12,675 nucleotides of DNA from an uncultured Verrucomicrobiota bacterium (GCA_947174645.1 CAMWJR010000015.1:1-12675), one strand, 5' to 3'. Counted from the stretch's first letter, positions 6,908 through 12,675 are shown. The notes: generated from the letters alone by a model not told the origin. A program made the numbers and translations.

Positions 6908-6995
6908 GATAAAATTGTAACATGTCGACGCGAGCCATCCTTTCCTACTTGAAATGCCGCTGCGATTGGTCATTGTTGCAGATGCGGTTTGAGCA

Positions 6996-8159
6996 ATGAA
7001 TATCCACGAATTTCAGGCCAAGGAGCTTTTCGTTGAGTACAACATTCCAACAACGAATGGCCTCGTCGTTCGTAGCCTTTCGGAGATTCCGATCGCATTA
7101 GAACGTTTCCCAGAAAAGTCGGTCATCAAGGCACAAATTCATGCAGGGGGGCGCGGAAAGGGGACAATTGTGGGGACGGATCTTCCGGGCGTTTATCTAG
7201 CACGTAGTGCCGAAGATACAGCGCGTTATATCCAACAAACACTTGGAGGCGTTCTGGTAACAAATCAAACGGGGTCTCAGGGAAAGCGGATTTACGCTCT
7301 CTATCTCTGTGATGTCGTTGAAGTTGAGCACGAGTACTATTTAAGTGTGCAGCTTGACCGCAGCACCGCGAAACCCATGGTGACGGTTTCGCGTTCTGGT
7401 GGCGTTGAAATTGAGGCAAATGCAAAAAACCTTTATTCGATTTTCATCGATCCTGAGTCCGGCATTCATGCATTTCAAATACGGGCATTAGCACGGGCGC
7501 TTGGACTTGAACGGCGCATTGTCCCCAATTTTATTGAGCTTGTTTCCAATCTTTATCGCTTATTTTGCGATAAAGATGCAACTCTGATCGAGATCAATCC
7601 ACTCGGTCTTACTCTGGAGGGGGGGCTTATCGCATTGGATGCAAAAGTGATTTTAGACGATAACGCACTTTACCGCCACCCCGAGTTGGAAGCGCTCCGT
7701 GATGCAGCAGAAGACGATCCGTTAGAAGATCGCGCGAGTCGATTTAGCATGAACTACGTCGCAGCGGAAGGGGATATTGCCTGTATCGTTAACGGTGCGG
7801 GACTCGCGATGGCAACGATGGATATGATTGCGTTTTATGGCGGAAAGGCGGCGAACTTTCTCGACCTCGGGAGCCGTGCTGACCCAATCCAGGTCCGGGA
7901 GGCGCTGCGTATCGTTCAGGAAAATCCTAATACTCGAGGGATTTTTGTGAATGTTTTTGGCGGCATCGCACAATGCGATGTGGTCGCTGAGGGAATTTTG
8001 GAACAATGCCCTCAAACTATGCCGGTTGTCGTCCGTTTACAGGGAGCAAGTGCAGAACGTGGACAACAGCTGTTACGGGAGAGGGCGCCGTCGGTTGTTT
8101 TGGAGAACGATTTGGAGCGATCAGTCCAAATGATTGTTTCGAAAGTGAGGGAGCGATGA
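6996..8159 (+). CDS. sucC: Succinyl-CoA synthetase (ADP-forming) subunit beta
   Basis: Beta subunit of the TCA-cycle enzyme converting succinyl-CoA and ADP (or GDP) plus phosphate to succinate, CoA and ATP. The 387-residue length matches bacterial SucC. It starts with the usual MNIHEFQAKELF. It carries the ATP-grasp segment KAQIHAGGRGKG near residues 45-56, the metal site LIEINPLGLT, AKVILDDNALYRHPE, then the ligase domain with GDIACIVNGAGLAMATMD, GGKAANFLDLG and FVNVFGGIAQCD. The late VRLQGASAERG replaces the common GTN with GAS. The start follows a 130-base gap after the tRNA-Gly; only weak TGAG precedes it. The stop overlaps the sucD start as ATGA, typical of coupled subunits. Confidence 0.95.
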   Translation: MNIHEFQAKELFVEYNIPTTNGLVVRSLSEIPIALERFPEKSVIKAQIHAGGRGKGTIVGTDLPGVYLARSAEDTARYIQQTLGGVLVTNQTGSQGKRIYALYLCDVVEVEHEYYLSVQLDRSTAKPMVTVSRSGGVEIEANAKNLYSIFIDPESGIHAFQIRALARALGLERRIVPNFIELVSNLYRLFCDKDATLIEINPLGLTLEGGLIALDAKVILDDNALYRHPELEALRDAAEDDPLEDRASRFSMNYVAAEGDIACIVNGAGLAMATMDMIAFYGGKAANFLDLGSRADPIQVREALRIVQENPNTRGIFVNVFGGIAQCDVVAEGILEQCPQTMPVVVRLQGASAERGQQLLRERAPSVVLENDLERSVQMIVSKVRER

Positions 8160-9040
8160 GCATTTTAATTGACCGGCATTCAAAGATCGTCGTCTGCGGC
8201 ATTACGGGACAAATGGGGCGATTTCACACGCAAAAGTGCCTTGCGTATGGGAGTCAAATCGTAGCTGGCGTGAATCCGGATAAAGGAAGAACATTTTTAG
8301 AGTGTGATACCGCAAAAATTCCCATTTTTTGTACGGTGGCAGAGGCTCGAGAAGCAACCAAAGCCAATGTTGCACTAATTTTTGTTCCCCCCGCTTTTGC
8401 TACGGATTCCATTTTTGAGTGTATTGAGGCTGAAATTCCTCTGGTAATCGCCATTACAGAGGGTATACCGGTTCATGATATGGTGCGGGTCAAGGCGCGA
8501 TTGGCACGTTCATCAACACGGCTTATAGGACCCAATGGCCCTGGGGTCCTATGTCCGGGAAAATGCAATGCCAGTATTATGCCGACTCAGGTAGCGCTTC
8601 CGGGACGCGTGGGAATTGTTTCAAAATCGGGGACGTTAACCTACGAGGCGATGTGGCAGCTGTCGCAGCACGGCATTGGGCAGTCGACCTGTGTCGGCAT
8701 CGGCGGTGACCCAATTACGGGAACATCGCACAGTGATGTCATCAAATTATTCAATGAGGATCCCGAAACCGATGCGATTGTGATGATTGGCGAAATCGGT
8801 GGATTATCCGAGGTCCAGGCGGCAGAATATGTGTCCAAACACGGATCGAAACCTCTGGTTGCATTTATCGCGGGCTCGAGCGCACCCAAGGCTAAGCGGA
8901 TGGGCCATGCGGGGGCTATGATTACCGGAAATTCAGATACTGCTGCCGCAAAAATTGCCGCATTACGGGATTACCATATCCCTGTCGCAGAGCTTCCAAG
9001 CCAGATTGCGCAAACCCTGCTTACGGTCTATCGTCCTTAG
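8156..9040 (+). CDS. sucD: Succinyl-CoA synthetase subunit alpha
   Basis: Alpha subunit that binds CoA and carries the phospho-histidine. The frame is open further upstream, but ATG 8156 overlaps the sucC stop (ATGA), has GAGG upstream, and gives 294 residues, the family norm. Seen: CoA-binding Rossmann part (VVCGITGQMGRFH, 12-24; AGVNPDKG, 37-44), AITEGIP, SKSGTLTYEA, CVGIGGDPITG, IVMIGEIGG and the active-site loop KRMGHAGAMITG with His251. One residue is odd: the family motif GPNCPG, whose Cys is Cys123-alpha in E. coli, reads GPNGPG (125-130). The catalytic His is intact, so the enzyme is probably active. The last 20 bases overlap the convergent deformylase gene. Confidence 0.95.
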   Translation: MSILIDRHSKIVVCGITGQMGRFHTQKCLAYGSQIVAGVNPDKGRTFLECDTAKIPIFCTVAEAREATKANVALIFVPPAFATDSIFECIEAEIPLVIAITEGIPVHDMVRVKARLARSSTRLIGPNGPGVLCPGKCNASIMPTQVALPGRVGIVSKSGTLTYEAMWQLSQHGIGQSTCVGIGGDPITGTSHSDVIKLFNEDPETDAIVMIGEIGGLSEVQAAEYVSKHGSKPLVAFIAGSSAPKAKRMGHAGAMITGNSDTAAAKIAALRDYHIPVAELPSQIAQTLLTVYRP

Positions 9041-9608
9041 CTTTTTCCTGTTGGTTTTGAAGAAACCGTTGGTATTTTTTTGCATCTTTAGAAGAGAGGT
9101 GATCGATAAAAACGATTCCATCGAGGTGATCGAATTCGTGCAACATACACCGAGCTAAGATACCGTCACACTCGATATGATGTTGCGCGCCTTTTTCATC
9201 GAAAAATGTTGAGGTAATCACCTCCGGACGACTGACGTCCGCCGAAAATCCGGGGACTGATAAGCACCCCTCCTTACAGGGAGCGAGCCCGTGTGTAGCT
9301 TCAATAACAGGGTTACAAATCCGGAGCGGCAGGATTGTGCGTACATCATCGATAGCCGTGCCATCGAAAATGCAATGAATCGTCTCAAGATTGTCACAGG
9401 GCCGAACATCGATGAAACAACAACGAAATGCGAGCCCGACCTGTTGCGCCGCGATACCAATACCGTCGTGAGACTCCATGAGCGCTTGCATTTGTTTGAA
9501 GAGGTGCGATAACTCTGGCGTGAAGTGGATAATGGGTGCTCCAACTTGGCGTAAAATCGGATCCTCAACCGTGAAAACGCGCCCTTCGATGGCGTATTTG
9601 TTAGGCAT
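9021..9608 (-). CDS. def: Peptide deformylase
   Basis: Removes the formyl group from the N-terminal Met of new proteins, using a Fe2+ or Zn2+ centre. On the minus strand, 195 residues with all three family motifs: GIGIAAQQVG (49-58), EGCLSVPG (113-120, metal ligand Cys115) and HEFDHLDG (157-164, ligands His157 and His161, catalytic Glu158). The residue before HExDH is Leu rather than the usual Gln. Residues ~71-92 form a longer than usual insert between motifs I and II (the span containing ETIHCIFDGTAIDD), and the tail is charged. No Shine-Dalgarno sequence precedes the ATG (complement of 9606-9608), but an AT-rich TATATC/TTATAT box lies 5-6 bases upstream. The 3' end overlaps the 3' end of sucD on the opposite strand. 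Confidence 0.93.
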   Translation of the reverse strand: MPNKYAIEGRVFTVEDPILRQVGAPIIHFTPELSHLFKQMQALMESHDGIGIAAQQVGLAFRCCFIDVRPCDNLETIHCIFDGTAIDDVRTILPLRICNPVIEATHGLAPCKEGCLSVPGFSADVSRPEVITSTFFDEKGAQHHIECDGILARCMLHEFDHLDGIVFIDHLSSKDAKKYQRFLQNQQEKAKDDRP

Positions 9609-9826
9609 GAGCGATATAAAATTTTGATAGATTAAAACCTTGCCGGCTCCTTCTGCGGATCAAGTTCAAGGTACCAACTTTAGAAGTAGCATTACCGACG
9701 CGACACGACGCTGGTTTCATGAGAGAAAATCGATATTTCATTGCCTGCACGCTTTGCGAAAGAAATTTTTTGTCAAGTGAAGTTGTTAATTTTGCGCTTT
9801 TACGGCATTTTTCTTGACGACCTGGG
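9609..9826. other. 218-base gap between def and the ABC permease
   Basis: The region must hold the outward promoter of def and the promoter of the permease. A TTGACG box is at 9814-9819, just before the permease start, but the matching -10 position (GAGAGT, 9837-9842) is poor and lies within the first codons of the longest permease reading. A 32-codon ATG frame (9719-9817), open back to 9620, is the only plus-strand coding possibility; it resembles no family I know. No hairpin terminator or repeat was seen. Confidence 0.4.
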
Positions 9827-10633
9827 GTGCTTCACCGAGAGTACCGTTTGTTGAAACGTGTCGTGAAATTCATATTTTGGATTGGGGTACTTATGACTGT
9901 CGCAGCCCTTATTTACTGGGGTTATACACGTTATCCCTATTATCTCCAAGATATCACACTGGGCTCGGTTGCGCCTAGCTTTGACCATTGGTTTGGAACG
10001 GATCCTCTCGGGCGTGATTTATTTTCGCGTGTTATCTATGCCTGCGGTATTTCACTTGCCGTCGGTTTTGCCGCGACAGCACTGGCCGTGGGACTTGGTG
10101 GTATATACGGAACACTATCAGGTTATTATGGTGGCTGGCTCGATCAGTTGCTCATGGGTGGTGTTGACGTGATGTATCCCATTCCGCTGACGTTAATCGT
10201 GATTCTTCTCATGATTCTTTTTGGGCAAAACGTTGCAGTATTATTTATTGCCATCGGATGCGTCAAATGGATGACGACTGCGCGGATTGTGCGCTCCGAG
10301 GTTTTAAAGTTGCGTGAGACGGGCTATGTACAGGTCGCACGGGGCCTTGGGGAAACAACAGCGCAGATTCTACGCTGGCATATCGTGCCGAATTTACGGC
10401 GGATTTTATTGACCTGTTTTGCAGTAACTTTGCCGGGGGTTATTTTATTAGAATCATTTTTGAGTTTTATCGGTCTTGGGATCCAACCGCCCCAGAGTTC
10501 GCTAGGGATCCTTATTTCTGAGGGTGCACGGCACATTGGAGTACATCCCTGGGAGGTGTTGTTTCCATCGCTGACGATGATTGCGATTATTTTCGCTCTG
10601 ACGAGTTATGGGCAAAAACTCCAGGGAGAATAG
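9827..10633 (+). CDS. ABC transporter permease, DppC/OppC family
   Basis: Inner-membrane permease of a peptide- or nickel-type ABC importer. 268 residues: TM1 at ~14-31, then the family marker FGTDPLGRDLFSRV (56-69), further membrane spans at ~73-95, ~113-146, ~193-218 and ~242-259. The cytoplasmic EAA loop REtGYVQVARGLG...ILRWHIVPN (163-189) docks the ATPase. It continues as FLSFIGLGIQPPQSSLG (211-227), typical of OppC/DppC. The C-terminus is short: the usual GDGLRD-type ending is replaced by SYGQKLQGE. The start is uncertain. GTG 9827 gives the longest protein; TTG at 9848 or 9851 would also keep TM1. No DppB partner, binding protein or ATPase is adjacent: def lies on one side and tRNA genes on the other. 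The substrate cannot be told from this subunit. Confidence 0.85.
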   Translation: MLHREYRLLKRVVKFIFWIGVLMTVAALIYWGYTRYPYYLQDITLGSVAPSFDHWFGTDPLGRDLFSRVIYACGISLAVGFAATALAVGLGGIYGTLSGYYGGWLDQLLMGGVDVMYPIPLTLIVILLMILFGQNVAVLFIAIGCVKWMTTARIVRSEVLKLRETGYVQVARGLGETTAQILRWHIVPNLRRILLTCFAVTLPGVILLESFLSFIGLGIQPPQSSLGILISEGARHIGVHPWEVLFPSLTMIAIIFALTSYGQKLQGE

Positions 10634-10655
10634 CGGAGTTTGTCACACTTTCCGA

Positions 10656-10683
10656 TTGACAGTAGGCGCTGCGATGCTAGGTT
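10656..10683 (+). promoter_or_regulatory. Promoter of the tRNA-Lys/tRNA-Thr pair
   Basis: Consensus -35 TTGACA (10656-10661), 16 bases, then TAGGTT (10678-10683) preceded by TG one base away (10675-10676), an extended -10 arrangement. The start near 10690 lies in a GC-rich CCCGACG discriminator, common at stable-RNA promoters, 7 bases before the mature tRNA-Lys. Confidence 0.5.
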
Positions 10684-10696
10684 CCCGACGTCTGAG

Positions 10697-10771
10697 GGGT
10701 TGGTAGCTCAACGGTAGAGCAGTGGCCTTTTAAGCCATTGGTTCTGGGTTCGAATCCCAGTCGACCCACCA
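10697..10771 (+). tRNA. tRNA-Lys (TTT)
   Basis: A 75-base cloverleaf with encoded CCA. Acceptor GGGTTGG pairs with TCGACCC using two G-T pairs, D-arm GCTCAACGGTAGAGC, anticodon loop CTTTTAA (anticodon TTT, reads AAA and AAG), T-arm CTGGG/CCCAG around TTCGAAT, discriminator A. It is separated from the next tRNA by a single base, so the two are surely cut from one transcript. Confidence 0.95.
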
Positions 10772-10772
10772 T

Positions 10773-10845
10773 GCCGACTTAGCTCAGTTGGTAGAGCACC
10801 CGCCTTGTAAGCGGACGGTCGTCAGTTCAAGTCTGACAGTCGGCT
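10773..10845 (+). tRNA. tRNA-Thr (TGT)
   Basis: A 73-base cloverleaf: acceptor GCCGACT/AGTCGGC, D-arm GCTCAGTTGGTAGAGC, anticodon loop CTTGTAA (anticodon TGT, reads ACA), T-arm GTCAG/CTGAC around TTCAAGT, discriminator T. The DNA continues CCG, so CCA is not encoded here, unlike the other three tRNAs in the window. The outermost anticodon-stem pair is C-A. Confidence 0.94.
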
Positions 10846-11006
10846 CCGGATTTTAGAACTAGGACACTTTGTAGGGTAGGTCATTAAGGTAAGGGGTAGC
10901 CGTTGAGGGCAGAGGTGGCGTATTCTTTCGATGACTTTTCGCTGTGTTCCTGGAAATCGTTTTGGCAGTCAATGTGGACGTGTTGCCGCTTTTAACAAAA
11001 TAAAGA

Positions 11007-11046
11007 GGAGGAAATGACATTGACAGGGAGGCAATGACTTTCAAAT
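11007..11046 (+). repeat. Two imperfect 20-base tandem repeats before tRNA-Thr(CGT)
   Basis: GGAGGAAATGAC (11007-11018) recurs as GGAGGCAATGAC (11027-11038), exactly 20 bases on. Over the full 20-base units 15 positions agree. The second copy carries the spacer and -10 region of the candidate promoter, and the first contains its -35 box. Confidence 0.6.
11020..11046 (+). promoter_or_regulatory. Candidate promoter of tRNA-Thr(CGT)-yraN
   Basis: A perfect -35 TTGACA (11020-11025) and TCAAAT (11041-11046) 15 bases later. The spacing is short and the -10 matches 4/6. The predicted start near 11053 is 5 bases before the tRNA. It lies inside a pair of 20-base imperfect direct repeats. Confidence 0.38.
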
Positions 11047-11057
11047 TCCGACGGTGT

Positions 11058-11133
11058 GCCGGGGTAGCTCAGCTGGTAGAGCAACGCATTCGTAATGCGT
11101 GGGTCGTGAGTTCGAATCTCATCCCCGGCTCCA
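11058..11133 (+). tRNA. tRNA-Thr (CGT)
   Basis: A 76-base cloverleaf with encoded CCA: acceptor GCCGGGG/CCCCGGC, D-arm GCTCAGCTGGTAGAGC, anticodon stem ACGCA/TGCGT around TTCGTAA (anticodon CGT, reads ACG), T-arm GTGAG/CTCAT (last pair G-T) around TTCGAAT, discriminator T. It is the second threonine isoacceptor within 300 bases. yraN begins about 20 bases after its CCA, so both may share a transcript. Confidence 0.96.
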
Positions 11134-11152
11134 GAATTTGGTAGCGAGAAAA

Positions 11153-11515
11153 TTGGCGTGGTGTGATCGTAATCGGATTGGAGCGGAAGGGGAAGACATT
11201 GCGGCGCAATTCTTAACGAATGAAAAGCGTTATCCGATTCTCGAGCGCAACTATCGATTTCGGCACGGTGAAGTTGATATCATCGCCTTAGATGATCCAG
11301 TGACAGTTTTTGTCGAGGTTCGGACGCGACAGAAGGGGGCATTAGTTTCGGGGTATTTTTCCGTTTCTAAAGAAAAAAAGAGAGCACTGCGCCCTGTTTG
11401 TTGGCATTATATTCGTGCGCATCAGCTAACGTTTTATCGCTTTGACATCATCGACATCGAACACGATCAGGGTGATTGGGAATTGCATCATTACGAAAAT
11501 GTACCTTTTTTCTAG
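11153..11515 (+). CDS. yraN: YraN / UPF0102 family nuclease-fold protein
   Basis: UPF0102 proteins have a Holliday-resolvase/endonuclease-like fold; their role is unsettled and they are often linked to DNA processing. The conserved core is present: RIGAEGEDIAAQFL (8-21), ILERNYRFRHGEVDIIALD (29-47) with Glu40 and Asp42 of the nuclease motif, and VFVEVRTR (52-59), where the common EVK is EVR. The frame is open back into the tRNA-Thr gene (GTG at 11099), which cannot be the real start. TTG 11153 gives 120 residues, the family norm; TTG 11138 is the other candidate. Neither has a clear Shine-Dalgarno sequence. The C-terminal GDWELHHYENVPFF is a normal family-type ending. Confidence 0.83.
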   Translation: MAWCDRNRIGAEGEDIAAQFLTNEKRYPILERNYRFRHGEVDIIALDDPVTVFVEVRTRQKGALVSGYFSVSKEKKRALRPVCWHYIRAHQLTFYRFDIIDIEHDQGDWELHHYENVPFF

Positions 11516-11560
11516 CGGTATAGTGTTTACTCATAAAAAGATTCTCTATGTTCCCAAACT

Positions 11561-12391
11561 ATGTCGCAGGCGATGCATTTATTAATTGATGTTTTAACGT
11601 CGTTGCGGCAACAAGGGATAACAGCCATACCGCTCAGCCGCGCTACTTGGCAAAGAATCCATTCGCTCCAAAGTAATGTTTCAAAGAGAGAGGAGATAGA
11701 AAAAAATCCTGTTCGAGTAAATCCATCTCAAGAAATATCTGTTGTGGCGACTTCACAAAACCGTACCTTTGCCAGTAAACAAGAGCATTGGGAGGATCTT
11801 AAAAAACGCGTCTTAACGAATCCCGAACTTTTAAAGCACGTTCGCCCCGGGAAAAAATTGGTGTTTGGTGTGGGTAACCTAAATGCTGACCTCTTTTTTT
11901 GCGGCGAGGCGCCCGGAGCGGATGAAGAAATCCAGGGGATTCCGTTTGTTGGTCGCGCAGGACAGTTGCTAACGAAGATTATCGCGGCGATGGGACTCTC
12001 TCGGGAGGAAGTTTATATCGGCAATATTATGAACTGGCGTCCGGAATTGGATACGCCGACGGGAAACCGACCGCCGACACAAGAAGAAATGCAGTTCTGT
12101 TTGCCGTACTTAATCGAGCAGGTTGAAATTGTGCAGCCCAAGGTGATTATCGCGCTCGGTTCGACAGCAGTCAATGGGCTGTTAAGCTACGATAAAACAC
12201 GAAAAATGTCGCAAATTCGTGGTACTTGGCAGGAATTTTGCCATATCCCGCTCATGGTAACTTTCCATCCGTCCTACCTCTTGCGCAACGCGACAAATGC
12301 AACGAAGCGGCTTGTTTGGGAAGATATGTTGCGCGTCATGGATCGCGTCGGCATGCCGATTTCAGAGCGGCAACGGCAGTATTTCTTGTAA
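11561..12391 (+). CDS. Family-4-like uracil-DNA glycosylase lacking most Fe-S cysteines
   Basis: Removes uracil from DNA to start base-excision repair. 276 residues. The first ~75 are a variable extension. The catalytic domain has motif GEAPGADEE (115-123), GIPFVGRAGQLL (126-137), a VIIALGSTAVNGLL strand-helix (195-208) and HPSYLLR (236-242). Classical family-4 enzymes bind a 4Fe-4S cluster through four cysteines: a CxxC pair before the VFGxGN segment, a KCRPP cysteine and one in CxPYL. Here the region before VFGVGN has no cysteine, KCRPP reads NWRP (158-161), and only Cys180 of CLPYL remains. I recall verrucomicrobial homologues with similar NIMNWRPE text, so this may be a lineage-wide variant. 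An ATG at 11573 is an alternative start four codons in. No Shine-Dalgarno sequence precedes 11561. Family assignment is firm; activity is inferred. Confidence 0.88.
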   Translation: MSQAMHLLIDVLTSLRQQGITAIPLSRATWQRIHSLQSNVSKREEIEKNPVRVNPSQEISVVATSQNRTFASKQEHWEDLKKRVLTNPELLKHVRPGKKLVFGVGNLNADLFFCGEAPGADEEIQGIPFVGRAGQLLTKIIAAMGLSREEVYIGNIMNWRPELDTPTGNRPPTQEEMQFCLPYLIEQVEIVQPKVIIALGSTAVNGLLSYDKTRKMSQIRGTWQEFCHIPLMVTFHPSYLLRNATNATKRLVWEDMLRVMDRVGMPISERQRQYFL

Positions 12392-12393
12392 AA

Positions 12394-12413
12394 TATTTTG
12401 CTTTTGCAAAATA
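12394..12413. repeat. Perfect inverted repeat between the glycosylase and birA
   Basis: TATTTTGC (12394-12401), loop TTTT, GCAAAATA (12406-12413): an 8-base perfect stem 2 bases after the glycosylase stop and 6 bases before the birA ATG. The stem is AT-rich and not followed by a T-run, so it is a weak terminator at best. It could be an operator or an mRNA hairpin that affects birA translation. Confidence 0.65.
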
Positions 12414-12419
12414 ATTGTT

Positions 12420-12675
12420 ATGAAGTTTTTTGGTTACGAGCGCGTTGGCAGTACAAATGACATCTGTTTTGAGAAATTTGCCAACAATGAGGCGCTTCCG
12501 TTTGCCGTAATGGCGCGACAACAAACCCAAGGGCGAGGCCAATTCGGGCGAACGTGGTACAGCGGTGATCCGCAGAATTTATATATTAGTTTTGCCTTCC
12601 GTCCCCAAAGCTCGACGAAAGCATTTCAGAATTTTTCGCTCAAGGTCGCTGAGGTTTTAACGAGGATGCTCGAAT
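12420..12675 (+). CDS. birA: Biotin--protein ligase, class I (3' end outside window)
   Basis: Attaches biotin to carrier proteins such as acetyl-CoA carboxylase BCCP via biotinyl-AMP. The first 85 residues are visible. The catalytic domain begins at once with GSTND (10-14), followed by the biotinyl-AMP loop QTQGRGQFGRTWYS (35-48) and NLYISFAF (53-60). The ATG at 12420 lies directly before the catalytic domain, so there is no DNA-binding HTH domain and the protein should not repress a biotin operon itself. The ATG has no Shine-Dalgarno sequence; an inverted repeat sits just upstream. Together with fabG this adds a second link to fatty-acid synthesis in the window. Confidence 0.9.
   Translation, partial: MKFFGYERVGSTNDICFEKFANNEALPFAVMARQQTQGRGQFGRTWYSGDPQNLYISFAFRPQSSTKAFQNFSLKVAEVLTRMLE

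Noticed and set aside
6949..6976. Possible sucC promoter TTGAAA-16-CATTGT
   Set aside because: The -10 box matches only 3/6 and nothing else supports it.
8006..8155. Extension of sucD into sucC
   Set aside because: The added 50 residues are out-of-frame sucC sequence; ATG 8156 has an ATGA overlap, GAGG and the normal family N-terminus.
9291..9512. 73-residue plus-strand ORF over def
   Set aside because: It is antisense to the complete deformylase and has no motif of its own.
10859..11044. 61-residue minus-strand ORF between the threonine tRNAs
   Set aside because: Ser/Thr/Asn/Pro-rich, no family match, and it crosses the tRNA-Thr(CGT) promoter region. It could be a chance frame in a 212-base gap.
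11034..11152. Plus-strand ATG with GGAGG running through the tRNA-Thr gene to a TAG after it
   Set aside because: The frame is mostly tRNA sequence; the SD-like text is explained by the 20-base repeat.

Overview
This window looks like the chromosome of a member of the PVC superphylum. Verrucomicrobiota (an Opitutae-like lineage) is my best guess and Chlamydiota is the alternative. The evidence is a type III secretion (T3SS) outer-membrane secretin of the SctC/CdsC type sitting close to the McsA/McsB pair, a neighbourhood I know from Chlamydia (CT674 to CT676). A family-4-like uracil-DNA glycosylase also carries sequence I associate with verrucomicrobial homologues. Base composition is near balanced, genes are tightly packed, and most starts lack a recognisable Shine-Dalgarno sequence. 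T3SS in this setting suggests a host-associated life, but that is inference.

Layout. Bases 1-3363 are the edge of a T3SS locus: the C-terminus of an unrecognised protein, a CesT-type secretion chaperone, and a large SctC secretin with a long Lys/Ser/Thr/Pro-rich N-terminal extension. Bases 3391-6455 form a second operon with its own good promoter: fabG, mcsA, mcsB and a thiamine pyrophosphokinase-like gene, separated by a few bases or overlapping. The McsB homologue has lost several catalytic residues and may be a pseudokinase, while McsA keeps all its zinc-ligand pairs. Bases 6527-6863 hold a small unknown gene facing a convergent tRNA-Gly gene. Bases 6996-9040 are the succinyl-CoA synthetase pair sucC-sucD. 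A peptide deformylase gene faces them from the other strand and overlaps the end of sucD by 20 bases. Bases 9827-10633 are a lone DppC/OppC-like ABC permease. Bases 10697-11133 contain tRNA-Lys, tRNA-Thr(TGT) and tRNA-Thr(CGT), followed closely by yraN, a uracil-DNA glycosylase and the start of a biotin-protein ligase gene that runs off the window.

How the genes work together. The left third builds and feeds the outer ring of a T3SS injectisome. The central operon mixes fatty-acid synthesis (FabG), a Clp-associated arginine-kinase module (McsA/McsB) and a cofactor enzyme. The rest is housekeeping: TCA cycle, N-terminal protein maturation, translation and DNA repair. The most interesting points are the SctC-McsAB neighbourhood, the degenerate McsB active site, the loss of most Fe-S cysteines from the uracil-DNA glycosylase, and signs of leaderless or SD-independent translation. 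No mobile element, CRISPR array, rRNA or phage gene was seen, and no gap between genes exceeds 300 bases. Homology statements come from remembered family motifs, not from a search.
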